Of a stretch of DNA of 64,000 bases, positions 1 through 11,789 are shown piece by piece (positions within the stretch are counted from its first letter, which is position 1; every line of letters begins with the position of its first letter). Source of the DNA: Adiantum capillus-veneris. Its lineage: Eukaryota > Streptophyta > Polypodiopsida > Polypodiales > Pteridaceae. Both the position numbers and the translations under genes were made by a program. A model generated the notes under the pieces. It saw nothing but the letters and a program-made list of their open reading frames with translations. It was not told the origin of the DNA and made no database searches. The DNA lies in assembly GCA_014529385.2 (NCBI GenBank), contig CM043963.1, forward strand, positions 101,040,912 to 101,104,911, given 5' to 3'.

Positions 1-586
1 CGAGAACTCAACCGACAAACAAGAATGTCACACAAGGATGGAGCTTGACCCGCAGGCGCATGGAAACAAATAGGTGGGTGCCAAATCACCTACTCGACCT
101 TCTAATGACAATCACTACCAAGGAAATCAAATCTAAGTTCTCAAATACACAAGTGACTGAAATCCGTACTACGAACAAATGCTATCCGAAACATGATCTA
201 GAGTCATCGAATCAGCCTCAAACTCAAAGGGGGGTCTCTACACTAGGTAAGGAGAATACCCTATGAATCTACAATACAATCTCAACCTGTAACCACTCCG
301 TGCAGTAAACGCGTATGAAGACACGCCGAAAAATACACGTGACCGAATCTCGACTCCGATGGTACTAATGTGTAGCTCTACTCGCTGCGGTTCTATAGAT
401 ATATGGCACGCTCAATTCTGACACACAGGTAGGGAGAAAACTCACATAGAAGCTCGTGGGAGCTCACCTTGCGTAGAAGCCGAATGCGCGCACTCTAGGT
501 ATCTGTGCGTAGCTCTCGCCGTTGCTAACACAATGGCGGTGTCGCTTCTCCAATGGCGGCTCCGTAGCTCTCATAGCAAGAGGATA

Positions 587-641
<55 letters not shown>

Positions 642-938
642 ACACAGTCACGGCGCTCAAAAACTCACCTTGAATAATGATTCAAAATTGTTGTTTTAGG
701 TTTACAAAAATTGGCTCTTATACCTTAGCCTTGGAGGTGTGAAAACATCTCTAATCTAATTACATAAGCAGGTGAAACTACTTGGGGAATACAAGCTGGA
801 AACTCAATTGAGTCCCGCTAATTACAATGAATCGGCTCCATAAAAAAAATGAAATGTCGGAAAGACATTTATTACAATAAGTGTTTACAAAAACATGAGT
901 GTGAGCAAAAATGTATAGGTGTGGTCCTCCGCTCAACA
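1..938 (-). mobile_element. Diverged LTR fragment related to element 1
   Basis: This stretch follows the same order of landmarks as the outer two thirds of the element 1 LTR: an AAGCTCGTGG block, GCGTAGCTCTCG, a (CT)n tract, a TTATACCTTAG core where element 1 has TTTATACTTTAG, a GAGTCC-CTAATTA block, and an end reading GCTCAACA (element 1 ends GCTCCAACA). Similarity is by landmarks rather than continuous identity, so this is an older or different subfamily copy. The other LTR end lies outside the window. No polypyrimidine tract follows position 938, so this side is probably flank (a solo LTR, or the 5' LTR of an element lying to the left). Confidence 0.5.
589..639. repeat. (CT)n microsatellite
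   Basis: Uninterrupted CT dinucleotides inside the diverged LTR fragment. The element 1 LTRs carry a shorter CT tract at the equivalent place, so this looks like expansion of an ancestral tract. Confidence 0.95.
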
Positions 939-1079
939 AGCAGGTAGTGAAGGCAGAAGAGAAGGTGAATTCTGCAAAGACAGTCATAGCTACAAAGCAA
1001 GACTTATGGTTGTGCAACAAAGGTACCTCCTCAGCTGCAAGGATGAAGGAGGAGGTGTCAGCAATGCAGATACTCCAGT

Positions 1080-2390
1080 CTTTTCTGTCTTTAAAGTGTA
1101 TAAAGTGCTAAAAGTGGTTGAGATTGCTCAACTTTTAAGCACTTGCAAGCACTTTCAGCCACCTAAGAGGCTCTTTTAAGCACGTGCAAGCACTTCCAAA
1201 CACTTGGAAATGCTCTTCCAAGCTCTTTTAAGAACTTGCAAGCACTTTCAGCCACCTAACAGGCTCTTTTAAGCACATGCAAGCACTTCCAAACACCTGG
1301 AAATGCCTGTAAGTGCTTGCAGGTGCTTAAAAGTGGTTAATAGTGCTTGCAAGTGCTAAAAAATTCTTGACTATTTAGCACTTGCAAACACTTTTAACCA
1401 CCTGCAAGCACTTCCAAGTACTTTTAGACACCTACAAATGCTTGCAAGTGCTAAAAAGTGTCTTAACTTTTATGCATTTGCGAGCACTTTGAACCACCTA
1501 TACAGGCACATTAAAGCACTTTGAAGCACTTTCAACCACTCGCAAACTCTTTCAAGTTCGTAAAATTCCTTGAAAAAGATAACTCATTGTAAAGCTAACT
1601 GTCCTTGTATCTAAACCTGAATACACTATGAAGAATTTTGCAAGTCAATTGTTTCCGCTGCTGTCAACTTGATTGGGTGTTAAGTGTTGGTTAAGTGATC
1701 AAGTGGTTCAAAGTGTTGTCCAAGTGGTACAAAGTGCTTAAAAGTGCTGGTCAGGTGGTCCAAAGAGCTGGTCAAGTAGTACAAAGTGCTGTCCAAGTGG
1801 TTCAGGGGGTTGGTCAAGTGGTTCAGTGCTGGTCGATCAGGTGGTTCAAAGTGCTTGTCAAGTGGTATAAAGTGCTGGCCAAGTGATTCAAGGGGGTGAT
1901 CAAGTTGTTCAAGGGGCTTGTCAAGGTATAAAGTGCTTAAAAATGTTGGTCAGGTGGTCCTAAAGTGGTCCAAAGAGCTGGTCAAGTGGTTCAGGGGGCT
2001 GATAAATGGTAGTCAAGTGGAAAAAAGTGTTGTCAAAGTGGTTCAGGGGGTTGGTCAAGTGGTTCAAATTGCTAGTTGGGTGGTTCAAAGTTCTTGTCAA
2101 GTGGTATAAAGTGTTGGCCAAGTGGTTCAGGGGTGGTCAAGTGGTTCAAGGTGCTTGTCAAATAGTATAAAGTGCTTAAAAGTGTTGGTCAAGTGGTCCA
2201 AAGTGCTGGTCAAGTGGTCCAAAGTGGTCCAAAGAGCTGGTCAAGTGGTTCAAGGGGCTAGTAAAGTGCTTAGAAGTGCTTTTAAGTGTTTTAGGGGGCT
2301 GGTAAAGTGGTTCAGGGGCCTGGTAAAGTGTTGATCAACTGGTCAAGTGCTCAGAAGTGCTCTCAAGTGTTTTAAAAGACGTCTTTTATC
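1080..2390. repeat. Fold-back satellite of AAGTGCTT / AAGCACTT words
   Basis: The left part (about 1,120-1,560) is dominated by AAGCACTT and CACTTGCAAGCACTT. The right part (about 1,680-2,390) is dominated by the complementary AAGTGCTT together with GGTCAAGTGGTTCAAAGTGC units of about 20-30 bp. The two halves are therefore partly inverted relative to each other. Within the left half, 1,332-1,360 and 1,374-1,402 form a 29-bp hairpin arm pair with about three mismatches and a 13-nt loop. Short open frames across the region (for example 1,695-1,886) are products of the repeat and not convincing genes. Confidence 0.85.
1332..1402. repeat. Strong hairpin inside the satellite
   Basis: Arms AGTGGTTAATAGTGCTTGCA... 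and its near-complement ending in ...TTAACCACC pair over 29 positions with about three mismatches around a 13-nt loop. It could fold in RNA from either strand. No evidence of transcription is visible. Confidence 0.7.
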
Positions 2391-2653
2391 ACTCTATTGT
2401 GAAAAGTGCTAGCTATTCAGCAGGGGTGATAAGCTGTATTTTAGAGGGAAGTAGTCAGGTAATTCCTCCTCCTAAGCTTTGATATAATCCTTCCTGACTC
2501 TGTTTAATATAGTTCACTGCCTCCTTTTTTTCTTTTCTAAAGTGCTAGCTATCGTTAAAAGTGCTGGCCAAGTCCAAGTCAAATTTACAGAGATAAATCT
2601 TACAAGTTCTCCTCTGGAGGCATGATGTTATAGATTTTCTCGAATATGTCATT
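2391..2653. other. Spacer between satellite and decayed transposase-like gene
   Basis: Nothing recognised apart from scattered AAGTGCT words that continue the satellite vocabulary (for example near 2,540-2,575). Confidence 0.5.
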
Positions 2654-4831
2654 TTACATATCATATACATTATGCCCACCTTCCCTCGGGGACATGGAAA
2701 ACTTGATGCATCGCATGAGATGGGAGTAGATTAGAGCAGTGGGCTTGTTGTCCAAAAGGAGATAAGTATCATCTCGGCGATTTACCTTGTCATAGAATAG
2801 GCCCTCAACCACATACACATTTTTCTTAATGATGTTATGCCATTGATCCTTTTCCTCTGTTTTGGCCAGGCGCTTTGTGTTGCTGCATTTCACGACGTAG
2901 AAGTCTGCACTTGCCTCCTCTGTAGTCACTGCAAAGTTCTGACCAACCATCAAGGCATCGCTCAGGTAATCATGGTGGCCACAATACATGGGGGCGTTTT
3001 CATCCTCATCCTCACTCGACACTTCTCCATCGCTTACATGGGGGCGTATTCATCCTCATCCTCGCTCGACGCTTCTCCATCGCTTTCATTCGTAATTGTG
3101 AGTTGTATTTGCAAGTATACTCACCCCTGCACATGATCTTTGTTGGCACATCTCCTCCATTGACCTTTGATGCACGCATCGCAAAAGCAGAGAGCAGTTT
3201 GTGCCTTAGTCGGTGCATATCCGTCTGCTGTAGCCATTGACACAGTGCCAGGATTGAGACCCTGTCATGCGCTTGTAATCCCATGCTATAACTCTATCGA
3301 CATCACCGAGCTTGACCTCCCAGAAAGCACGATTGACTTTCTTGCTTGTCAGTGGGCAGGCATTGATTTTTGAGAGTTGTATCGAGGAATGCAACAACGC
3401 TTGAAGCATTATGCAACATCCACCCATCAAATTTCAACTGCTCGTGTGTGAGGGCTCTTTTGACCACTGCACCAACCCCGTCGCGTTCACCCTTTCCATG
3501 GCCTATTGTGCGTCATTTTGACACCTATCATATTGAGGAATCATGCAACAAAATAGAATGGCCGCCTTGCTTTGAATTGTGATGCAGCACCATCCGACCA
3601 CACCCAATGTCGCTTGACACTATATCCGTGTCTTTTCAGCCATTTATTGTGCAAAAGAAAACAATGCTGCACAAACAAAGTGTCATGTGTCTTGTCATCA
3701 GAGATGTAGAAGTGAGTCGTCTTCTGTATAGCACCAAACACATCACGTAAGTATGAAATAATGTGAACAAAGATTGTGACCGAGATGAATACCAATGCAT
3801 TGATTGGATCTCATTCTGCACCTTGAAGGAGTAATTCTTAGCAAAATCCACTATAGACACCACTACATCATCAGGAAAATTGGCCAAACACTCCTTGAAA
3901 TGTTGAGCTTGCCACCTATATAAGTAGTTTTGTTTGATGATCTTTCCTAGTTTCCCTCGGAGCACAAAAATGAAACTCATCGGACTGAGCTACTGAACCA
4001 CGAGGTCTTTTTGACATTTAGCTAGACCTTCTTAATGCTTTTCCTGTGTAGGAACCTTGTCAAAAATCTTGACAGTCATTCTAGAGATACTATCGAGATG
4101 CACCAGATGCACCACATGTGCATTCTTGCCGATTCTCTTTTGAACGACATTTTTCTTGTTTGGGGAGATGCGGGTTTCCATTGACCAGAATTGAAACATG
4201 ATTTCTTTGATTTCGATTATTAAGGTACAGGTCCTATGCTGTTGATGTTAACAAGGGAAGTGACCCCTCCTCCATATTAGTTTGCATCCGGATACTGGCA
4301 CCCACGACATTTCTTCGATGAAGTCCTAATGTCTTCGCAACGTCATTATTGCTCATTCCATTGTCAGCCCCATTGACTCCATTGAGGCATGCCATGAACA
4401 ATAGCCCGTTTCAAAAATAGATCATTGTCTGAATGAGGAGTCTTCACCTCAGACAATTTATGAAAAATGTTACAGAAAATCAGCCTCCCAACTGTCTCCG
4501 ATGTGGGTTGCAACACTGAGAACGTTGGATGAATGCGAAGTTGCTGTAGAATGCTCCATTAAAGACCCTCAGAAAGCCCGTTTGTTTGATTATGCCAACA
4601 CTTAGCAACTTCCCTACAAATTTTCTTTGCCTCCTGCTCATCAGTGTCATCATCCTCTAACGCTCGTGCCATCCTTTTTTGCATGTTTCTTTGTTCCCTC
4701 TTCTTTGCAACCCAATAGTTTCGTAGATTTGGCAGACGATCCCTTGGGATATGCTGTGTAGCAGATAATGGAGGAAGGTAAAGTGGGTTTGTACTGCCAT
4801 TATGAGTATTATGTGATTCCATGTGGAGCAT
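2654..4831 (-). pseudogene. Decayed transposase-like gene with RNase H-fold-like motifs
   Basis: Reading the minus strand from 4,831 down, several frames line up into one gene-like series. These are a Lys/Arg- and Glu-rich N-terminal part (4,831-4,559); a helix-turn-helix-like stretch reading MSNNDVAKTLGLHRRNV (about 4,350); IVDFAKNYSFKVQNEIQSMHW (about 3,865-3,800, first Asp); a WSDGAASQFKARR motif (about 3,580); HGKGERDGVGAVVKRAL (about 3,490-3,440); and an acidic C-terminal part (3,022-2,654). The D...WSDG...HGKGxxDG arrangement recalls uncharacterised transposase-related proteins with an RNase H-like core; I cannot name the family. Frame changes and stops between blocks mean it is a pseudogene or, less likely, a multi-exon gene. 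A 50-bp tandem duplication (2,987-3,086) repeats the SSEDEDE acidic segment. Confidence 0.5.
2987..3086. repeat. 50-bp tandem duplication
   Basis: Two copies of a CATGGGGGCGT...CTCGAC...TTCTCCATCGCTT unit, period 50 bp. On the minus strand this repeats an acidic SSEDEDE segment, but 50 bp is not a multiple of three, so the copies lie in different frames. Confidence 0.85.
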
Positions 4832-4883
4832 GCGAGGATGCTAATGACACGACAATGAAGACAGTCAAAACAGTGCCATAGTA

Positions 4884-5012
<129 letters not shown>

Positions 5013-5257
5013 TTCGTTGAAGCTGAATATGGCTGGCAATGAGGAGCTGGTTGATATGGCTTTGTGTTGTGCCCTGGGCTGTCACTTTTTAGAATGTGTA
5101 TGCTATCACGTGAGTTAACCAGAGAGGAGTATTGAAAGATCAAAATGTATCAAAATGTATACATACAGAGGGGGGTGGGGGTTTTTAAAATAGGCACGTA
5201 GTATAAATAGCCCCGGGGTGTTGTGCCTGCAAGCACCTACAGCGGCTATGGAGGACT

Positions 5258-5258
<1 letters not shown>

Positions 5259-5335
<77 letters not shown>
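5259..5335. repeat. (TG)n(AG)n microsatellite
   Basis: TG dinucleotides (5,259-5,282) switch to GA dinucleotides (5,283-5,335). The same TG-then-AG order on the plus strand recurs near 11.75, 11.9, 12.03, 16.6 and 28.1 kb. Confidence 0.97.
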
Positions 5336-5338
<3 letters not shown>

Positions 5339-6640
5339 GCACAAGAGGCGGAGGGACCCATTGAGGCAGCGCTACAGAGAGCCCAGAGGAGTGGCGGCGA
5401 GAGGGAATTTAAATGCGCAGGCAGTTTGCTATTTTAAGCTTTAGTATTAAAGTGAAATAGAATTTTCAGCTCGCCTAAATTCCAACCTCTTAGCCAAAAA
5501 GATTTTATATTTCCTATATATGAAGTGAAAATGAATAACCCACCACCCATTTCAACTCCTCCCAAAGGAGTGTCCAAGACACTCCTTTTTGGTACCACCT
5601 AAACATGCTATGGCTCTTGTAACAGGTAAGTTGGGCAACGTTCCCTCTTCGCATCATCATTGTCCCCTCGGGATTTAAAATTTAAGGTTTACAAGTGCTA
5701 AAAAGCACAAGCATTGAAGCTTTGTTTTTTAACCACAAAAAGTGTACCACCTTAGCATGCATTGATCCCTAGGGTAAAACCCCCTATACAGGGCCAGCTA
5801 AGCAATTACGACCTCCACACCACACCGTTTTGAGCTCGAAGGGGCACATCAGATAGCTGTAGGCAACATCTACTTGCAGTAAAAGCCGCAGCTTTAGGAG
5901 TGATACATAGGCAACGAATGACGCGACAATTTTACAGTGTAACAAAATCGGGAACAAATAAGAGCTTGGTTGCACCAAGTACTAGTGGAGGCAACGCCAA
6001 GAAAACCTATAAGACGGCCGCACTGTCTCACACATAGAAAAACAGAGAACAATGAGATTTTATAGGAAAAATCTCCGAAATTTTGGAGCGCGAGGATTGG
6101 CTTAGGAAGCCCTTAAGATGAGGGGAGCGCTAGCCTTCCGTATCTGTAGCTTAATACCCTTGAATTTCAATGCACTAGCAAAGCTATGAGCAGGCTTTGA
6201 TTTCTTCGCAACCAGACACGAACTCCACTGAAATTGGCAAATGATTATCCTCATTATTCCCGCTAGCCTAGAGTGCGACTCGGCTCTAAGGAAACACCCC
6301 CATTGGGAGTAGAAAGCTGTCATGCCATTAGGGTTTGATCCCATAATCTAACGACTAAGATTTATTCTCATTGGTATTAACTATCGAAGAACTGAACACT
6401 GGATGTCACAATGCTGGAGCTTTTCTGTATTTAGTGTTGGGGTTCGACCGGCTTTTTGTTTTACCTTGTTTTCTCTCGCTGTACTCAAAGGAAAGAATGA
6501 AAAACCCTTGTAAAAGTGGTACGAAGATAAGCGCATTATAAAAGCCACGTTGTAGTGTAGTATGTAAGCGTTTACACTGCAAGTTGGACGTGAGCGTGTG
6601 AAACTCCACATTGCGAGCAGCAGGCTTAACTTCAAAGGGG
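5336..6640. other. Gene-free stretch upstream of the glutaredoxin gene
   Basis: No coding region is supported. A short inverted repeat occurs near 5,560-5,590 (AAAGGAGTGTC / GACACTCCTTT). The rest is unique-looking sequence without a recognisable element. Confidence 0.5.
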
Positions 6641-6761
6641 GAGAGCTTATATTAGCAAGGTATTAAGAGAGGGCGAGCGGTGAGGGTGGCCCCTCCAAAT
6701 CTAAGCAGGGCCTTCGCTCTCACAGCTGGGGAGGAAAGAGTCTCTCTCTGATCCCCCTCTT

Positions 6762-6762
<1 letters not shown>

Positions 6763-6798
<36 letters not shown>
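6763..6798. repeat. (CA)n microsatellite just before the glutaredoxin start codon
   Basis: Eighteen CA dinucleotides end 13 bp before the ATG at 6,812, so they would lie in the 5' UTR or core promoter. A weak TATA-like TTATATTA is at 6,647-6,654. Confidence 0.95.
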
Positions 6799-6800
<2 letters not shown>

Positions 6801-6811
6801 GATCGCCAACT

Positions 6812-7342
6812 ATGCACTGCTCTAGTGAAAGCCATATTATCTCAGCAAGCAGAAGCTCCAACGCCCATCAATCCTGCATCAGCAGCAGCTCCGGAGTCGA
6901 CGGCGGAGGTCTCCATTGCAGGTCTGCCGGCCACGGCTGCAAGCTTGAGCGCTTAGCGGGAGAGAGCGCAGTGGTCGTATTCACATTGAGCTCTTGCTGC
7001 ATGTGCCATGTGGTTTGCAAGCTTCTCTGCAGCTTGGGAGTAAGCCCTGCCATCCATGAGATTGATGATGATGAAGGGCTGCAAGAGGCCCTGATATCAT
7101 TAATACCTCTGTGTAACAATAGTAGCGATATAGGTGTGCACGGTGAGCTCCATAGCTACCCATCATCTTCATCTTCATCATCGGCATCGTCATCCACGTC
7201 TCCATCCTCTTCCCCGAGCGTTAATGTCCCCACTGTTTTCGTCGGCGGTAAGCTACTCGGCGGCCTGGATAAGGTCATGTCTGCCCACATCAATGGCTCG
7301 CTCATTCCTCTCCTCAAAGACGCAGGGGCTCTTTGGCTATGA
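6812..7342 (+). CDS. CC-type (class III, ROXY-like) glutaredoxin
   Basis: A 176-residue single-exon protein. The thioredoxin-fold active site is SSCCMCHV, with CCMC at residues 62-65. The glutathione-binding region reads VPTVFVGGKLLGG (about 139-151) followed by a helix DKVMSAHINGSLIPLL, and the C-terminus is GALWL, the ALWL motif of land-plant ROXY proteins. Family members act in the nucleus and cytosol with TGA bZIP factors and TOPLESS-type corepressors; that role is inferred from family knowledge. The start at 6,812 gives an N-terminal Ser/Gly-rich extension of about 45 residues. A Ser-rich insert (about 116-135) lies between the active-site half and the VPTVF half, making the protein longer than the usual 100-140 residues. 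Intronless structure is normal for the class. No neighbouring host gene is seen. Confidence 0.9.
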   Translation: MHCSSESHIISASRSSNAHQSCISSSSGVDGGGLHCRSAGHGCKLERLAGESAVVVFTLSSCCMCHVVCKLLCSLGVSPAIHEIDDDEGLQEALISLIPLCNNSSDIGVHGELHSYPSSSSSSSASSSTSPSSSPSVNVPTVFVGGKLLGGLDKVMSAHINGSLIPLLKDAGALWL

Positions 7343-9680
7343 AATATAGCAGGTAACTCAAGGCCTTTTCTCTTCTTTTGGGCACCCCTCAAGCTCAGCA
7401 AGGGGAGCAAAAAATAACCTCTTCCACTGATAATTTTGATCTCATAACCACTAACTTTATCATGAACAAAATAATGTAAAGCTTGTTGTGTTTAATCTCT
7501 TTGCCTTGATATTGTCTCTTCCCATTGTACTCCTTCTTTACATCAATTAGTTGTGGACTTATGCCAATTAATCTGCAGTGAAGAATCTTTTCTACATTAA
7601 TTAGTTGTGGACCGCTACTAGGAATGGCACCGGCTTGTGCCATTTATAAGGTGACTTGAAAAATTGTCTAATTTCTACCAAAATCAGTAGCCAATTGCTT
7701 GCACAAGATTCTAAAGCATTTTCTATCAGGATTTCGCACATATAATTGTCATGTGTGGCATGTTTTCAGCGGTTCCTTCGGATAATATTTGACATATCGA
7801 ATCTCTTGGGGATCTCAATCATACTTTTTTCCCATAGTATGGTTGTCGTATGAAAAAATTATACATTGATTTTCTGTTTTTCTTTTGTGAGGATCCCTTA
7901 TAGTTGCAAAGCACATGCCTTCATATAATTCTACCACAAGTGTAGTTGTTGTATGGTCTCATTATGATAAAAAATATGGGCAAGAATTTGTTTTTGTTAT
8001 ATGATTTGTGCAGTTTTAGGGTTTAGAACTTTAATCTCTTATAGTGATAGAAGGGTTGATCACTAACCGAACTTGAAGCAATTATATGGACCCTTCCTTT
8101 TAGCTTGTAAAGTTTGGTCTCTGGATGGTGTCATGGCTCGGCACAAGCATGGCAAGTTCTTGTAATTTTTTGAGATGATCAATATAATTCACTTACAACT
8201 GAGTTTTGCCAAAAAAAAAAAAAAGTTCACTTCTTGTTTTTTTCTGTTTTAAAAGGGATATCATTCATTACAAATTGAAGTAGAAACCTTCTTATAATTT
8301 TGGGTGGTCCTGTTGAGAGATCATTTTGGCCTTGTTTTTATAAGTGTTGCATAGCCTCATTATTATCATCAAAGTATAATTCAGGTTTTAAAGTGTGTCT
8401 TAGATTGTTCTTAATCTTGTATTGTTCGTATAGATTTAGGGTTGTTTTAGTAGCTTTAGGTTGATCACACATCATACCTTAACAAGACTTATAGTTTTTT
8501 TTTTTGGCATGTTTTAAACATGCCATAGAGGAGAAAGGGAGGAAGGAGTACAATTTTTTGAATGCCCCTCTTTATTTAAGTTTTTAAATGGGTCCCTTCA
8601 TTAAAGGGCCTCATGACTTCATTTCAACTTTTTGCTCTGGAATAGCATTTTCAATTTGCACATGGGTCTCTTCATGTTTAAGGGTCTCATTACTTCCTTT
8701 TTCAACCTTATGTTTTAAAATGCCAGTTTGAGCCTTCACCTGGTTTTAGTACAAGGCTCACACTTGTTTTAGTACACCTACATGCACTTGCAGAGAATTC
8801 AATATATAGTGGTGAAGGCAAACATGGATGTTCCAAGTTAGAAAGGTCATTTGTGGACTTTTGGGTTGCAACCATTGAACACAAACTTGGAACGCAAACT
8901 CGACCTTTTTACACTATATTAAAGAATTGCATGGTTCCACTACTAAACGCGTACTACGTAATACTCACTTCTACATGATTGATATTAATTGTTGTTGATC
9001 TATCTATGGAAAAGCTTGGCCAAGAGCCGAACTTATTCATGGAAAAATACTTGCCATTGCTGATGGATTATGGAGTGATTTTTGTATTGTTGGTCTCTGG
9101 TTTGTGATGTTTTGAAGAGTATTATTTTGTTGTTGTGTTAATTTTACAGTTGATTCTCATTAAGTTAGTCTAATGTAGTTCTCAAGATAGAGTGCACATG
9201 GAATTTATTACAAGAAATCCTTACATAATTATACTTTCGAAGCTGTGTCTAGTCAATAAATATAGATTTGATACCATTGAGATTGTACATGGACAATTTG
9301 ACCACTTGATTAGGGTCCCTTCAATTGTTCAACCTTGTTGACAACATGTGAGAAACTCACAAAGACCTACCTACCTACTCCCCCCTCTCAAATAACTTGA
9401 CCTCCAAGAGATGTAGTTAGATATAAGAATGTTTTTTTTTTTATAGTTGCAAAACTCACGATTGTGAATGATTGAATTATAACATCACCAAGAAATATAC
9501 AAATCAGCGCAAGCTCATGCATACATCCGAGCTTAGTTAAAAGTACCTAGTAGCAAACTATTATGAGAAGCACAATCCTTACAAAGCAAGGCTCAACCGG
9601 CAGATGGCAGAGTCGCCTAAGCCAATCATCCAGTTATGCCTTTTACCTACCATATAAATAATCTCCTTGCTTTCTTGTAC
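7343..9680. other. Gene-free AT-rich stretch downstream of glutaredoxin
   Basis: No coding sequence is supported. An AATAATGTAAA stretch near 7,470 could serve as a polyadenylation signal. A dispersed unclassified repeat lies at about 8,500-8,770. The rest is AT-rich and not recognised. Confidence 0.5.
8500..8770 (+). repeat. Unclassified dispersed repeat, copy 1
   Basis: Shares ordered landmarks with 27,858-28,010: GGCATGTTTTAAACATGCC versus a mutated ACATGCTAAAACATGCC, then GAGAAAGGGAGGAAGGAGTACAAT versus GGAGAAAAGGGTACAAAT, then GTTTTAAAATGCCA...TTCACCT. An inner block (CATTAAA-GG-CTCATGACTTC-TTTCAACTTTT) is itself repeated twice here and appears inverted around 10,917-11,035. Confidence 0.55.
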
Positions 9681-9689
9681 AATCTCTCA

Positions 9690-10700
9690 AAAGCTAGCCA
9701 CAGAAAGGTCGCTTTTAAAGACACGACAATTCTTGGTCTTCCAAATATTACTGAAGAAACAATATTTGACAATTTGATATAAATTAAAAGTGCAAAACTT
9801 CAAAACTGTTTGCCACCAAGGTACATATCCTTCTTGAAAAACCCTATCTTCCACGTTCTTTGTATCCATTTGCACATTTTTTCAGCAAGGCCTCTAATAG
9901 TCGGGCATTCGACAAAAATGTGGGCGAGGTCTTTGCTAGCCAATTTACACTATGCACATCTATCGGGCCGGATACCACGTGAGTCGGCAAGGCCCCCATA
10001 GCACCTTTCACAAAAATATATTCATAAATTGAGGCCACTATGGATTCCAAATGTTCTTCGTAACCTCTACTTATCGAGCCTCCGACCATTGCTTCTTCCA
10101 TTGTTTGTTGAAAGGGGCAAACCAATCAATCTCGTGTATATTAACACTTGGTAAATGCCCTTGGTATGGGGTTTAGAGAAATAACTACTCATGGGCCATG
10201 TCCAAGTTTTCCACTTAAAAGTAGATTCACATATCGACAGAATAACATTGTCCAAGCCTTCTATAGCCCTGTTGACAAGTAGCTTCTCAGTGTTATTTAA
10301 TATTGAGTTGAAATTGGGCAGCCACCTGGTTAAAGGATTTCCAGCATCTTGTTATTTCTATCCCAGAAGTGGCTCAACCACTGAAGTCCTTCATTGTTCA
10401 TCCTTCTTGCAGTTTCTCTCTAGTAAGGGTTAAGGATAACCCTAGCAGCTTTAGACAACCAGAGGGATCAATGCGAGATGGATTTTTGGAAGCATCTGAT
10501 TAATTAATTCACCCCATTCCAGTGCCCATGTTACTCTATTGCATTTTCACACTAGCTCTCCTGTGATGCCACTCAGTCTTAGAATAGCCTACCTCAGGGC
10601 TAATAATTTATCGTGCACCTCGATCCCTTTCCACTGACCACCTTCCGAGCAAAGTTTTGCCTTGTCTATCATATCCTTAGTCATGATAGCCCAAGCCTGG
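9690..10700 (-). pseudogene. LINE remnant with zf-RVT (reverse-transcriptase zinc-binding) domain, copy 1
   Basis: On the minus strand around 9,990-9,860 the translation contains LADSRGIRPDRC-A-stop-C, then KDLAHIFVECP, then CKW, the Cys/His pattern of the zf-RVT domain at the C-terminal end of plant L1-type ORF2. Upstream, TRWLPNFNSILNNTEKLLV (about 10,330-10,270) fits the linker after the RT domain. Stops and frame changes show decay. The downstream LGGKQF block matches the second LINE remnant at 26.8-27.3 kb, so both belong to one family. Confidence 0.55.
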
Positions 10701-10799
10701 TCTTGCTTTGTGATTGAGACATCAAACTTGGCGCACAAGGGCTCAACATGAACAACATGGTTGAGCACGATAGATATGCAAATGTTACCAACTAATTAC

Positions 10800-11640
10800 C
10801 CCCCATTTCCCTTGCATGTTTATATGTGAGCAAGTGTCAAATCAATCACATCGTCTGATTACCTCAGTGTGTGGGGGCATCTAAAAAGATGAAAGATGGC
10901 ATTTGTATATTAAAACCAAAAGTTGAAAAGAAGTTATTGAGATCCTTAAATGAAAGGACGATTCACAACTTAAGAAGTACACTTTAAACAGAAGTTGAAA
11001 AGGAAGTCATTAGCTCATTAAATGAAGAGACCAAATTACAATGATGAAAACACTCGTTTACAATATTTATAAAAAATTACCTTCACAAAACATTTATGTT
11101 CAACCAAAAAAAGACATGTGTTCACCATCAACAAGCTCTACATGAAGGACCGAGAAAGAGCAACAACAACAATCGTTGCTCCACCACTCTAGAACCCAAA
11201 TGGTTTTTGGAGGCAAAAAATGTTCAGTGTGAAAAGTCTCTTATATTGTGAAACATCAATAACATTATTGTGAAAAGTACCTTATGTTATTTATGTGTTG
11301 TGGAAGGTTGAGGAAGGCATCTTTGATTTGAACTTTGGGGAGTGAAGAGGGGTGCAGCGTGCATGTGACTCGTGAGTGATGTGAGCTCAGCAAGTGTTTA
11401 AGCAAAAGATGGATGGAGGGTACGTACAAGGGACCAAGGGTAACACGGTTTGAGACAAATTAGAATTCTGGACGTGCCAGCTCTCTCGTTTTCCTTTGTC
11501 TTATCGTGCGTTGTATTGCCCTCCAGCCTCCAGGCATCCTACGTCTCTGCATGCATGCAGGAACGCTGCACCACCCTACCTCAAGCTTGCATCAAGTGAA
11601 ATTTGAACCGCAAGCCACAAACATTAAAAACCTTCATTCT
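10800..11640. other. Gene-free stretch with inverted copies of a dispersed repeat block
   Basis: Two AAAAGTTGAAAAG-AGTTATTGAG-type blocks (10,917-10,975 and 10,988-11,035) are inverted relatives of blocks at 8,580-8,740. Otherwise nothing is recognised. Confidence 0.45.
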
Positions 11641-11642
11641 CT

Positions 11643-11661
11643 CACACACACACACACACAC

Positions 11662-11693
<32 letters not shown>

Positions 11694-11741
11694 TGTCGGC
11701 GTGTTGTATCATGGGCATGTGTGCGCGCGCGTTTATACTGG

Positions 11742-11789
<48 letters not shown>

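Noticed and set aside
1695..2334. Three consecutive plus-strand ORFs of 63-70 codons with VVQ repeats
   Set aside because: They follow the 20-30 bp satellite unit exactly and change frame with its indels; no sign of a maintained protein.
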